In this document: in pieces, positions 46,778-54,381 of the stretch
Position numbering within the stretch: the stretch's first letter is position 1
How the letters are laid out: each line of letters opens with the position of its first letter
Assembly: GCF_029027965.1 (NCBI RefSeq)
Contig: NZ_CP119082.1
Location: 1,840,001-1,904,000 of the forward strand
Source: Paracoccus sp. S3-43
Lineage (GTDB): Bacteria; Pseudomonadota; Alphaproteobacteria; Rhodobacterales; Rhodobacteraceae
Length of the DNA stretch: 64,000 nt
Direction: 5' to 3'
Program-made: the position numbers and the translations under genes
Notes under the pieces: generated by a model
What the model saw: the letters and a program-made list of their open reading frames with translations, nothing else
Database searches by the model: none
What the model was told of the DNA's origin: nothing

Positions 46778-47959
46778 ATGCATGACCTGGCTTTACCTTC
46801 CTCCGGACGCGCTTCCGGGGCCGGAGACGCATGCCTCTTCGGCCTCTCACTCTGCTCCGGCGCGGGCGGTCTCGACCTCGGGTTCGCCATCGCCATCCCC
46901 GGATATCGTGCTGTGGGCCATGTTGAGCGGGAAACCTACGCCGCAGCCACTCTCGTGGCGCGGATGGAAGACGCGTCCCTGGATCGCGCGCCTGTCTGGG
47001 ACGATGTTGCAACCTTCGACGGCCGCCCGTGGCGCGGCGCGGTGGACATCGTCACTGCGGGCTATCCGTGCCAGCCGTTCTCCGTCGCGGGCAAGCGCCG
47101 GGGCGCGGACGACCCGCGGCACCTCTGGCCGCATGTCGCCCGCATCATCGGCGAGGTCGAGCCGCCCTTCGTCTTCCTCGAGAACGTCGCCCATCATCTC
47201 CGCCTCGGCTTCCCCGAAGTCGCCAGCGGACTGGTCGGCATGGGCTACAAGCTTGCGGCAGGCCTCTTCACGGCGGCGGAGGTCGGCGCACCCCACAAGC
47301 GCGAACGCCTGTTCATCCTCGCCATCCGCGAAGGAGACGACCTGGCCGACCCCGCGCGCCTGCTCTGGCACCCGCTCGAGTGGCGGGAACCGGACGGAGC
47401 TGCTGCGGCTGTGGCCGACGCCCCGCGCCAGCGCCAACGAGAACCGGCAGACGAAACCGACACCGTCGCAGGCGGCGGGGCAGCACGGGATGAACCTCGC
47501 GACGACGGCAGCGCTCTGGCCGACGCCGCAGACCGACAGTTTCCGCAGCCGGGGCGGCGAACGGCGCGACGAGAAGGGTCTGGACCGCATGGCGCGGGAT
47601 TGGCCGACGCCAATGGCGAACGACGGCTGCAAGCCGAGCGCGGGCAATCGCAAGTCGGCCGATCTGAGCCACGCGGCGGGAATGTGGATGACGCCGACAG
47701 CGCGCGATCACAAGGATGGGGCGACGACATTGGCGAACACACCTGTGAACGGCCTGCTTGGCCGCCAGGTCCTGGTGACGCCGATGGCTGGGAGCGATAC
47801 CTCCGAGCCGCGCCGGACCTTGAACCCGCTGTTCGTCGAGGCACTGATGGGCTGGCCCACCGGGTGGACCGGCTTCGCCTCTGTGGCAACGGCGTGGTCC
47901 CCTTGGTTGCTGCGTATGCGCTGCGAACTCTGGCAGCTGAACTGCTGGCCGATGGATGA
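46778..47959 (+). CDS. C5 cytosine DNA methyltransferase
   Basis: 393 residues. Motif I LCSGAGGLDLGF (25-36), catalytic motif IV TAGYPCQPFS (93-102, Cys98), motif VI FLENVAHH (133-140) and motif VIII GAPHKRERLFI are clear. Motif X near the end reads RLRLCGNGVVPLVAAYALRTL, so the frame is complete. The target-recognition stretch between them is Ala/Asp/Arg-rich. It methylates cytosine in the phage or host DNA. Unusually, a second frame stays open across the whole gene (46782-47972) and also carries methylase-like motifs; see findings. Confidence 0.88.
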   Translation: MHDLALPSSGRASGAGDACLFGLSLCSGAGGLDLGFAIAIPGYRAVGHVERETYAAATLVARMEDASLDRAPVWDDVATFDGRPWRGAVDIVTAGYPCQPFSVAGKRRGADDPRHLWPHVARIIGEVEPPFVFLENVAHHLRLGFPEVASGLVGMGYKLAAGLFTAAEVGAPHKRERLFILAIREGDDLADPARLLWHPLEWREPDGAAAAVADAPRQRQREPADETDTVAGGGAARDEPRDDGSALADAADRQFPQPGRRTARREGSGPHGAGLADANGERRLQAERGQSQVGRSEPRGGNVDDADSARSQGWGDDIGEHTCERPAWPPGPGDADGWERYLRAAPDLEPAVRRGTDGLAHRVDRLRLCGNGVVPLVAAYALRTLAAELLADG

Positions 47960-47968
47960 GGCGGCGAC

Positions 47969-48190
47969 ATGAAGCAGTCCCGCCTCATGTCGCTGGTCGA
48001 GTCCGTCGCCAACGTCATCGTGGGCTACGGCGTCGCCGTGGTCACGCAGATCCTGATCTTCCCGGTCTTCGGGCTGCACACGACGCTGGCGCAGAGCCTC
48101 AAGATGGGTGCGGTGTTCACCGTGGTGAGCATCGCGCGGTCCTACGTCCTGCGGCGTCTGTTCGAGGCGATCCGGATGCGGGGCGACTAG
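47969..48190 (+). CDS. DUF7220 family small membrane protein
   Basis: 73 residues with two transmembrane helices: SVANVIVGYGVAVVTQILIFPVF and TTLAQSLKMGAVFTVVSIARS. It ends in a basic tail with YVLRRLFEAIRM. This is the DUF7220 phage family. Its function is unknown. Its ATG overlaps a TGA as ATGA, but that TGA belongs to the alternative frame over the C5 methylase gene, not to the methylase itself, whose stop is 9 nt before. Confidence 0.75.
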   Translation: MKQSRLMSLVESVANVIVGYGVAVVTQILIFPVFGLHTTLAQSLKMGAVFTVVSIARSYVLRRLFEAIRMRGD

Positions 48191-48753
48191 ATGGAGTAGC
48201 TGCCGAAGGGCTTTCCGAACTTCTCAACGCCCGATTTGCCCAGCAACGTCAGCTTGTTGTGCAGCTTGTGACCGGGAGAAGCGTTTCGGGCCTCGCGCGC
48301 CCAGACCTTGGCGTCAATTTCCCAGACATCGAAGTTCGATCCGTCCGGGGTGAATGCACAGAGAACGACATCGATCCGCTCGAGAAGGGTGTTGAGACAT
48401 CCCCATTGGGTATTGCGCCCCTTCGCCGTGCGCAGCGTAGCTCGTCGACCGTCAGGTAGCTTGAGTTCTGTTGCCACAGGGCTGACGAGGTCGCCGATTT
48501 TGCTCGCAAGTGCCCGGCCAGCCGAGATGCCAAACTCATACCCCTCGCGGCCGGTGAACTCGTCCTGTCCGCCACCCGGCTTGGAGGGTTTCGTCGATAC
48601 GACCTTGGGAGCCTTCGGCAGAAATTCGTCCAAGGCACGAGCGGCAACTGATGCAGCCGATAGACTAGGGTTCTGAGTCAAGAATTCGCCGAGACGGGAT
48701 GCCAGATTGGGATCCAGTCTAACCGTGATCGAGTCGACCATGCGCGCCACCAT
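48187..48753 (-). CDS. cargo protein with ribbon-helix-helix-like N-terminus
   Basis: 188 residues. The N-terminus (SITVRLDPNLASRLGEFLTQNPSLSAASVAARALDEFL) looks like a ribbon-helix-helix DNA-binding unit. After a Lys/Pro/Gly linker, a C-terminal domain of about 100 residues contains WEIDAKVWAREARN and GHKLHNKLTLLGKSG; no family recognised. It reads against the phage genes and overlaps the DUF7220 stop by 4 nt. ATG at 48741 is an alternative start. A sequence-specific nuclease or toxin is possible but not shown. Confidence 0.6.
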   Translation of the reverse strand: MVARMVDSITVRLDPNLASRLGEFLTQNPSLSAASVAARALDEFLPKAPKVVSTKPSKPGGGQDEFTGREGYEFGISAGRALASKIGDLVSPVATELKLPDGRRATLRTAKGRNTQWGCLNTLLERIDVVLCAFTPDGSNFDVWEIDAKVWAREARNASPGHKLHNKLTLLGKSGVEKFGKPFGSYSI

Positions 48754-48856
48754 TCAAGAGGGTTGATGCACGCATCTTGCAGGCCAACGATAGGATTCGT
48801 CAAGAGGTATGATTCATACCCCTTGACGTGTCGTGCTTCCGCGAAGCTGCGTCCAA

Positions 48857-49423
48857 TCAAGCGATGCGGTAGACCCGCCCCCGATCCTCGACCTTCTCCG
48901 AGGTCACCTCGAGCCCGAGTTTCTTCTTCAGCGCCCCGGCCATCGCGCCGCGCACCGTATGCGACTGCCAGCCCGTCGCGGCCATGATCTCCTCGATGGT
49001 CGCGCCGTCCGGCGCTCGCAGCATGGTGATCAGCGTGGCCTGCTTGGTGCCCTCGCGCGACGTGCGCGCCTTGGGCGCGGTCTCGGTGCCGGTGGCGGCC
49101 TCCGGCGCAGACTGCTCGGTCGGTGCGTCGGTCGCGCCCGCAGGCGCGGGGTTCGCGTCCTCGGGCTCGATCCCGATGGCGGCAAGGCCCGCGTCGGTGG
49201 CGACCAGCGTGACGCCGTGGCCGTCTCCGGTCTCGCGCCACATAAGCTCGCCCTCGCGCGTGTCGGCGTCGACCTCCTGCAGGAAGTTCTTCGCGAGCAT
49301 CGCGCCGACCACCTTGGCAGCGGCGCCGCCGCGCAGGCTCTCGGGCAGCGGCAGGGCGATGCGGTCCTCACGCTGTGCGGCGGCGCTGAGGATGATGGCT
49401 TGGGTGTCAGAAAGCTTGGTCAT
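48857..49423 (-). CDS. DUF3489 domain-containing protein
   Basis: 188 residues from the ATG at 49423. The C-terminal 80 residues (REGTKQATLITMLRAPDGATIEEIMAATGWQSHTVRGAMAGALKKKLGLEVTS) are the DUF3489 winged-helix-like family. The N-terminal part has a second small domain with ALPLPESLRGG. A Pro/Ala/Glu linker joins them. Such proteins are common phage/plasmid transcription factors of unknown target. The longer frame to 50380 runs through two other genes and is a shadow. Confidence 0.78.
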   Translation of the reverse strand: MTKLSDTQAIILSAAAQREDRIALPLPESLRGGAAAKVVGAMLAKNFLQEVDADTREGELMWRETGDGHGVTLVATDAGLAAIGIEPEDANPAPAGATDAPTEQSAPEAATGTETAPKARTSREGTKQATLITMLRAPDGATIEEIMAATGWQSHTVRGAMAGALKKKLGLEVTSEKVEDRGRVYRIA

Positions 49424-49518
49424 GGGGTCGTCTCCGTATTCGGGCCCGCGACATGCGGCGCCTTCTACGACCCCGAGCCGCGCAGGGCGCGCGGCGGGAG
49501 TTCCGGCGGTGCCGGAGA

Positions 49519-49791
49519 TCAGCGGGCGTGTTCGCCCTCGCCGAAGGCGCTGTCGGTGATGCGCTTCAGGAGGCTGGCGTAGTGTTCGAGGGTGCCGACC
49601 ATGGCCCAGCCCGCCTCGTCGGGGGCGCAGTTGAAATGGTCGTCGCTGAGCGCCTGAAGGCGGGCGAGCATCTGGTCGATCTCGGCCTTCTTGCCGATGA
49701 AGGCGGCGAGTGCGGCTTCCTTGTTCCGGCGCGCCTTCTCGGCGCGGAGTTCGTGGCGCGGGGTGGTGATCGGGTTCAGGCAGGTGGTCAT
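49519..49791 (-). CDS. small phage protein of unknown function
   Basis: 90 residues, helical, with a coiled-coil-prone N-terminal half (RAEKARRNKEAALAAFIGKKAEIDQMLARLQAL). It is in the same minus-strand transcript as the DUF3489 gene (95 nt apart) and divergent from the terminase. No family recognised. The coding frame ends with a short acidic/basic tail. Confidence 0.6.
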   Translation of the reverse strand: MTTCLNPITTPRHELRAEKARRNKEAALAAFIGKKAEIDQMLARLQALSDDHFNCAPDEAGWAMVGTLEHYASLLKRITDSAFGEGEHAR

Positions 49792-49852
49792 CGTGGTGGC
49801 TCCGTGGTGAGTTGCAGCGTCCTTCTGGAGACACGTTCCCTCTGTCCGCGAC

Positions 49853-49871
49853 GCTTATCAACTCGATAAGC
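49853..49871. promoter_or_regulatory. operator-like palindrome between divergent phage genes
   Basis: GCTTATC, a 5-nt spacer and GATAAGC form a perfect 7-bp inverted repeat within the 111-nt gap between the minus-strand pair (49791 start) and the terminase small subunit (49903 start). It is AT-richer than its surroundings. It could bind the DUF3489 regulator. Confidence 0.45.
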
Positions 49872-49902
49872 ACATGTTTATGAATGATAATCGGAGCCGC
49901 CG

Positions 49903-50499
49903 ATGCAGGGCATGAGCGAGCGCCAGTATGCCGCCCATGCCGGGCTGTCGCGCGGCGCGATCCAGAAGGCGAAGACGGCCGAGCGGCTGGTGCTGTTCGC
50001 CGATGGCAGCATCGACGCCGTGGCCAGCGACGCCCGGCGCGCCGTGACGACCGACCCGTCGAAGACCCGCAAACCGCCCGAACCGAAGCTGAAGCCTGTC
50101 CCCGAAGCGGCGGTCGCTGCCGTCGGCGAGACGCTGCGCGAACAGGGGCTGGCGGTGCCGACCGTTGGCAGCGGCACCACCTTCCTGCAGGCGAAGACCG
50201 CGAACGAGGTGTTGAAGGCGCAGGAACGGCGCATCCGGCTGCAGAAGCTGAAGGGAGAGTTGATCGAGCGGGCCCGCGCGCTGGCGCTGGTGTTCCGGCT
50301 GGCGCGGGAGGAACGGGACGCCTGGGTGAACTGGCCTGCACGCGCCGCCGCGCTGATGGCGGCCGAGCTCTCGGCCTCATGCAGCGACGCGGCGGGCCAG
50401 CAGATCACCGTGGAGCCAGCCGCGATGCAGAAGGTCCTGGAGAAACATGTACGCGCCCACCTCGACGAACTCGCCGAGGTCCGGCCCGACTTCCGGTGA
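49903..50499 (+). CDS. terminase small subunit-like protein
   Basis: 198 residues. The start MQGMSERQYAAHAGLSRGAIQKAKT is a helix-turn-helix of the Nu1/terminase small-subunit kind. A long helical part then runs from LQAKTANEVLKAQERRIRLQKLKGE to LEKHVRAHLDELAEV. It recognises the packaging site and recruits the large subunit. It overlaps the large terminase start by 53 nt, because a repeat element appears to have been added to that gene's 5' end. Confidence 0.78.
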   Translation: MQGMSERQYAAHAGLSRGAIQKAKTAERLVLFADGSIDAVASDARRAVTTDPSKTRKPPEPKLKPVPEAAVAAVGETLREQGLAVPTVGSGTTFLQAKTANEVLKAQERRIRLQKLKGELIERARALALVFRLAREERDAWVNWPARAAALMAAELSASCSDAAGQQITVEPAAMQKVLEKHVRAHLDELAEVRPDFR

Positions 50500-52534
50500 T
50501 GAGGACCGGTTTCGCGACAGCGAAACGCAAGGGTCCAGTGGACCCTTGCGAGGGACGAATGCCCGGAGCGCAAGCGCAGGGCCGGAAGATGGCCTGACGG
50601 ACTTCGACGGCGCGGGCGAGATCCTGCGTGCCTGGGGCAGCGGGCTGAGGCCTGACCCTGACCTGACCGTGTCGGAATGGGCGGACCGGCACCGGATGCT
50701 CTCAGGCCGCGCCTCGGCCGAGCCAGGGCGATACCGGACGGTGCGCACACCCTACATGCGCGAGATAATGGACCGGCTGTCGCCCGGGGATCCCACGCAG
50801 CGGATCGTGTTCATGAAGGCCGCGCAGGTCGGCGCGACGGAGGCGGGGAACAACTGGATCGGGTTCGTGATCCACCAGGCGCCGGGTCCGATGCTGGCCG
50901 TGCAGCCGACGGTGGAACTGGCCAAGCGCAACTCGCGCCAGCGGATCGACCCGCTGATCGACGAGAGCCCGGAGCTGCGGGAGCGGGTCAAACCGGCGCG
51001 ATCCCGCGACGCGGGCAACACGATGCTGTCGAAGGAATTCGCGGGCGGTATCCTGATCATGACGGGTGCCAACTCGGCGGTCGGGCTGCGCTCGACCCCG
51101 GCGCGGTACATCTTCCTCGACGAGGTCGACGCCTATCCGGCCTCGGCCGACGAGGAAGGCGATCCGGTCACGCTGGCCGAAGCCCGGTCGCTGACCTTCG
51201 CCCACCGGCGCAAGGTGCTGCTGGTCTCGACGCCAACGATCCGGGGGCTGAGCCGGATCGAGCGCGAGTTCGAGGCGAGCGACCAGCGGCGGTTCCACGT
51301 GCCGTGCCCACATTGCGGGGCGATGCAGTGGCTGAAGTTCGACCGGCTGCGCTGGCAGAAGGGCCGTCCGGAGACGGCGGAGTATCACTGCGAGGGCTGC
51401 GACGCGGCAATCGCGGAGCACCACAAGACGGCGATGCTGGAGGGCGGCGAATGGCGGGCGACCGCCACGGCCGCCGATCCGACCACGGTCGGGTATCACC
51501 TGTCGGCGCTCTATTCGCCGATCGGCTGGCTGAGTTGGGAGCGGATCGTGCGGGCATGGGACGCAGCGCAGGGGTCGGACGAGGCGATCAAGGCGTTCCG
51601 CAACACGATCCTCGGCGAGACATGGGTCGAGACCGGGGAAGCGCCGGACTGGCAGCGGCTCTACGACCGGCGCGAGCGCTGGACATCCGGCACGGTGCCA
51701 GCGGGCGGGCTGTTCCTGACGGCCGGCGCCGACGTGCAGAAGGACCGGATCGAGGTCGACGTCTGGGCCTGGGGTCGTGGACTCGAGTCCTGGCTCGTCG
51801 ATCACGTCGTCATCGAGGGCGGGCCGGATCGGCATGACGCGTGGTCGGAACTGACCGCGCTGCTTGACCGGTCCTGGCCGCACGAGCGCGGGGCGCATCT
51901 CAGGATCGCGCGGCTCGCCATCGACACCGGCTACGAGGCTCCGGCGGTCTATTCCTGGTCGCGGGCGCAAGGCTTCGCGCAGGTATCGCCGGTCAAGGGC
52001 GTCGAGGGGTTCAACCGCTCGAGCCCGGTGTCGGGCCCGACCTTCGTCGATGCGACCGAAGGCGGCAAGCGCCTCCGGCGCGGGGCGCGGCTCTGGACCG
52101 TGGCGGTGTCGACCTTCAAGGCCGAGACCTACCGGTTCCTGCGGCTGGCGCGGCCGACCGAGGAGGAGATGGCCGACGGGGCGGCATTCCCGCCCGGCTC
52201 TGTGCATCTGCCGCATTGGGTCGAGAACGAATGGCTGAAGCAGTTCGTCGCCGAGCAGCTGGTGACGGTGCGCACGAAGCGCGGCTTCGCCCGGCTGGAA
52301 TGGCAGAAGCTGCGCGAGCGCAACGAGGCGCTGGATTGCCGGGTCTACGCCCGCGCCGCCGCCTGGATCGCGGGCGCGGATCGCTGGTCTGAGGCGAAAT
52401 GGCGCGACCTCGAGGATCAGCTCGGGGCGGCCCCCACCGACACCGATCCCGCCGGGCAGATCAACCGGCCGGGACAGGCCCCGCAGGGCAAGCGCCGCTC
52501 CGACTGGCTCGGACGGCGCGGAGGATGGTTCTGA
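50447..52534 (+). CDS. terminase large subunit, GpA family
   Basis: 695 residues. The packaging ATPase has KAAQVGATEAGNNW (about 124-137), YIFLDEVDAYPASADEEGDP and VSTPTIRG. A four-Cys zinc group (CPHCGAMQWLKF, CEGCDA) and a nuclease half with TAGADVQKDRIEVDVWAWGRG follow. It cuts and pumps phage DNA into the procapsid, as lambda gpA does. The 50 N-terminal residues before DGLTDFDGAGEILRAWGSG are largely encoded by a REP-like repeat and are not expected in the family. Start assignment is uncertain for that reason. Confidence 0.9.
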   Translation: MYAPTSTNSPRSGPTSGDEDRFRDSETQGSSGPLRGTNARSASAGPEDGLTDFDGAGEILRAWGSGLRPDPDLTVSEWADRHRMLSGRASAEPGRYRTVRTPYMREIMDRLSPGDPTQRIVFMKAAQVGATEAGNNWIGFVIHQAPGPMLAVQPTVELAKRNSRQRIDPLIDESPELRERVKPARSRDAGNTMLSKEFAGGILIMTGANSAVGLRSTPARYIFLDEVDAYPASADEEGDPVTLAEARSLTFAHRRKVLLVSTPTIRGLSRIEREFEASDQRRFHVPCPHCGAMQWLKFDRLRWQKGRPETAEYHCEGCDAAIAEHHKTAMLEGGEWRATATAADPTTVGYHLSALYSPIGWLSWERIVRAWDAAQGSDEAIKAFRNTILGETWVETGEAPDWQRLYDRRERWTSGTVPAGGLFLTAGADVQKDRIEVDVWAWGRGLESWLVDHVVIEGGPDRHDAWSELTALLDRSWPHERGAHLRIARLAIDTGYEAPAVYSWSRAQGFAQVSPVKGVEGFNRSSPVSGPTFVDATEGGKRLRRGARLWTVAVSTFKAETYRFLRLARPTEEEMADGAAFPPGSVHLPHWVENEWLKQFVAEQLVTVRTKRGFARLEWQKLRERNEALDCRVYARAAAWIAGADRWSEAKWRDLEDQLGAAPTDTDPAGQINRPGQAPQGKRRSDWLGRRGGWF
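50501..50585. repeat. REP-like palindromic element, copy 1
   Basis: About 85 nt beginning GAGGACCGGT. It contains a perfect 12-bp inverted repeat around a single G (50526-50537 with 50539-50550; centre GGGTCCAGTGGACCC) and ends in an AGCGCAAGCGCAGGGCC run. A similar element follows the large terminase (copy 2). This copy lies inside the terminase reading frame and encodes its atypical N-terminus. Confidence 0.7.
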
Positions 52535-52536
52535 GT

Positions 52537-52616
52537 GAGGACCGGTCCGCGCAGCGGATGCGAGGCTCCAGTGGAGCGTCGCAAGGGAACGAACGCACTG
52601 AGCGGGAGCGAAGGGC
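52537..52616. repeat. REP-like palindromic element, copy 2
   Basis: About 80 nt directly after the large terminase stop. It shares GAGGACCGGT, a CAGCG block, TCCAGTGGA and an AGGGAACGAA-type block with copy 1, in the same order. The inner palindrome (52561-52581) is less perfect. It separates the terminase from the gpW-like gene. Confidence 0.65.
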
Positions 52617-52823
52617 ATGGACTGGACGGAAACCGAGCTCTCGGCGCTGCGCCGGGCCTATGCCAGCGGCACGACGCGGGTGAGCTATGACGGCAAGTCG
52701 GTGGAATACGGCTCGGCAGAGGACCTGCTGGCGCGCATCCGCACCATCGAGCGCGCCATTGCGGGCGTCAGCCGACCGCTGCCGGTGGCCGGGCTCGCGG
52801 GCTTCAGCCGCGGGGATCGCTGA
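52617..52823 (+). CDS. gpW-like head-tail joining protein
   Basis: 68 residues with the gpW pattern: short helix, ALRRAYASGTTRVSYDGKSVEYGSAEDLLARIRTIE, and a tail ending LAGFSRGDR. In lambda, gpW closes the head after packaging. Its stop overlaps the portal start by TGATG. Its place between terminase and portal is the usual one. Confidence 0.8.
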   Translation: MDWTETELSALRRAYASGTTRVSYDGKSVEYGSAEDLLARIRTIERAIAGVSRPLPVAGLAGFSRGDR

Positions 52824-54376
52824 TGCCCGCAAACTGGTTCGATCACGCCATCGCCACGGTGGCGCCGCGGATGGCCGCCCGCCGTGTGATGGCGCGTCAG
52901 GCCTTCGAGACCCTGACGCGAGGTTACGACGGGGCCGCGCGCGGACGGCGGACCGAGGGCTGGCGCGCGCCGGGATCCTCGGCCGACACCGAGATCGGCG
53001 TGGCCGGGGCGCTGCTGCGCGACCGGATGCGCGATCTGGTGCGCAACAACCCGCATGCGGCCAAGGCCGTGGCGGTGCTGGTCAACAACATCATCGGGGC
53101 GGGCATCATGCCGCGCGCCGCCAGCGGCGACGACAAGCTCGATCGGAAGGTCGACGCTCTCTTCGAACGCTGGACGGCGGAATGCGATGCCGATGGCCAG
53201 CTCGACTTCTACGGACTGCAGACGCTGATCTGCCGCGAGATGGTCGAGGCGGGCGAGGTGCTTGTGCGCCGCCGTCTGCGCCGGTCGTCGGATGGTCTGC
53301 CGGTGCCGCTGCAATTGCAGGTGCTGGAGGCCGACTTCCTAGACGCCACCAAATCCGGTGCGCTCGGCGCGGGACGGCTGGTGCAGGGGATCGAGTTCGA
53401 TCCGGTCGGCAAGCGCCGCGCTTATTGGCTGCACGCCGAACATCCCGGCGACGCCTATGGCGCCCTGCAGAACGGTCTGCAGAGCCGCCCTGTCCCCGCG
53501 ACCGAGATCGCCCATGTCTACGAGAAGCAGCGCACCCAGGCGCGCGGCGTCCCCTGGGGCGCGCCGGTGATCCGCAGCTTGCGCGATCTCGACGATTACG
53601 AGGTGGCGGAACTGGTCCGCAAGAAGACCGAGGCCTGCGTGACCGCCATCGTCTTCGGTGACGACGAGGCGCAACAGGGCATCGCGCCGTCGGTGGTCGA
53701 TGCCGACGGCAACCGCGTGGAGCAGTTCGAGCCGGGGCTGATCGCCTATGCGCGCGGCGGCAAGGACATCCGCTTCAACCAGCCGTCGGCCACCGGCGGC
53801 TACGGCGAATACAAGCGGGCGAGCCTGCACACGATCTCGGCGGGCTTCCGGGTGCCCTACGAGCTGCTGACCGGGGACCTCAGCCAGGTCAACTATTCCT
53901 CGATCCGGGCGGGGCTTGTGGAGTTCCGCCGCCAGATCGACGCGGTGCAGTGGCAGCTCTTCATCCCGATGTTCTGCGCGCCGGTCTGGCGCTGGTTCAC
54001 CGAAGCCGCATGGGCGGCGGGCCAGATCCCGTCGCCGGTCGTGCCTGTCGAATGGTCGCCGCCGAAGTTCGAGGCGGTCGATCCGCAGAAGGATGCAATG
54101 GCGAACCTGCTGTCGATCCGGTCGGGCACCATGACGCTGGCCGAGGTGATCGCGAAACAGGGCCGCAACCCGGACGCCGTGCTGACCGAGATCGCCGCGA
54201 CCAACGCCAAGCTCGACGCGCTCGGGCTGGTGCTCGACAGCGACCCGCGCCGCGTGACCAAGACCGGCAGCGCGCAGACCAGCGATCCGGCCACCGATCC
54301 GAATGCCGACGATCCGGCCGACGACCCCTCCGCCGACGCGGAAACCGACCCGGCGCAGGCCGGCCAACAGGACTGA
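52823..54376 (+). CDS. portal protein, lambda gpB family
   Basis: 517 residues. Portal marks: LLRDRMRDLVRNNPHAAKAVAVLVNNIIGAG, QVLEADFLDATKSG, YRASLHTISAGFRVPYELLTGDLSQVNYSSIRAGLVEFRR. The C-terminal 60 residues are an acidic Asp/Pro-rich tail that may be disordered. It forms the ring through which DNA enters the capsid. It follows the gpW-like gene by TGATG and is 5 nt from the capsid gene. Confidence 0.92.
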   Translation: MPANWFDHAIATVAPRMAARRVMARQAFETLTRGYDGAARGRRTEGWRAPGSSADTEIGVAGALLRDRMRDLVRNNPHAAKAVAVLVNNIIGAGIMPRAASGDDKLDRKVDALFERWTAECDADGQLDFYGLQTLICREMVEAGEVLVRRRLRRSSDGLPVPLQLQVLEADFLDATKSGALGAGRLVQGIEFDPVGKRRAYWLHAEHPGDAYGALQNGLQSRPVPATEIAHVYEKQRTQARGVPWGAPVIRSLRDLDDYEVAELVRKKTEACVTAIVFGDDEAQQGIAPSVVDADGNRVEQFEPGLIAYARGGKDIRFNQPSATGGYGEYKRASLHTISAGFRVPYELLTGDLSQVNYSSIRAGLVEFRRQIDAVQWQLFIPMFCAPVWRWFTEAAWAAGQIPSPVVPVEWSPPKFEAVDPQKDAMANLLSIRSGTMTLAEVIAKQGRNPDAVLTEIAATNAKLDALGLVLDSDPRRVTKTGSAQTSDPATDPNADDPADDPSADAETDPAQAGQQD

Positions 54377-54381
54377 CCTTC

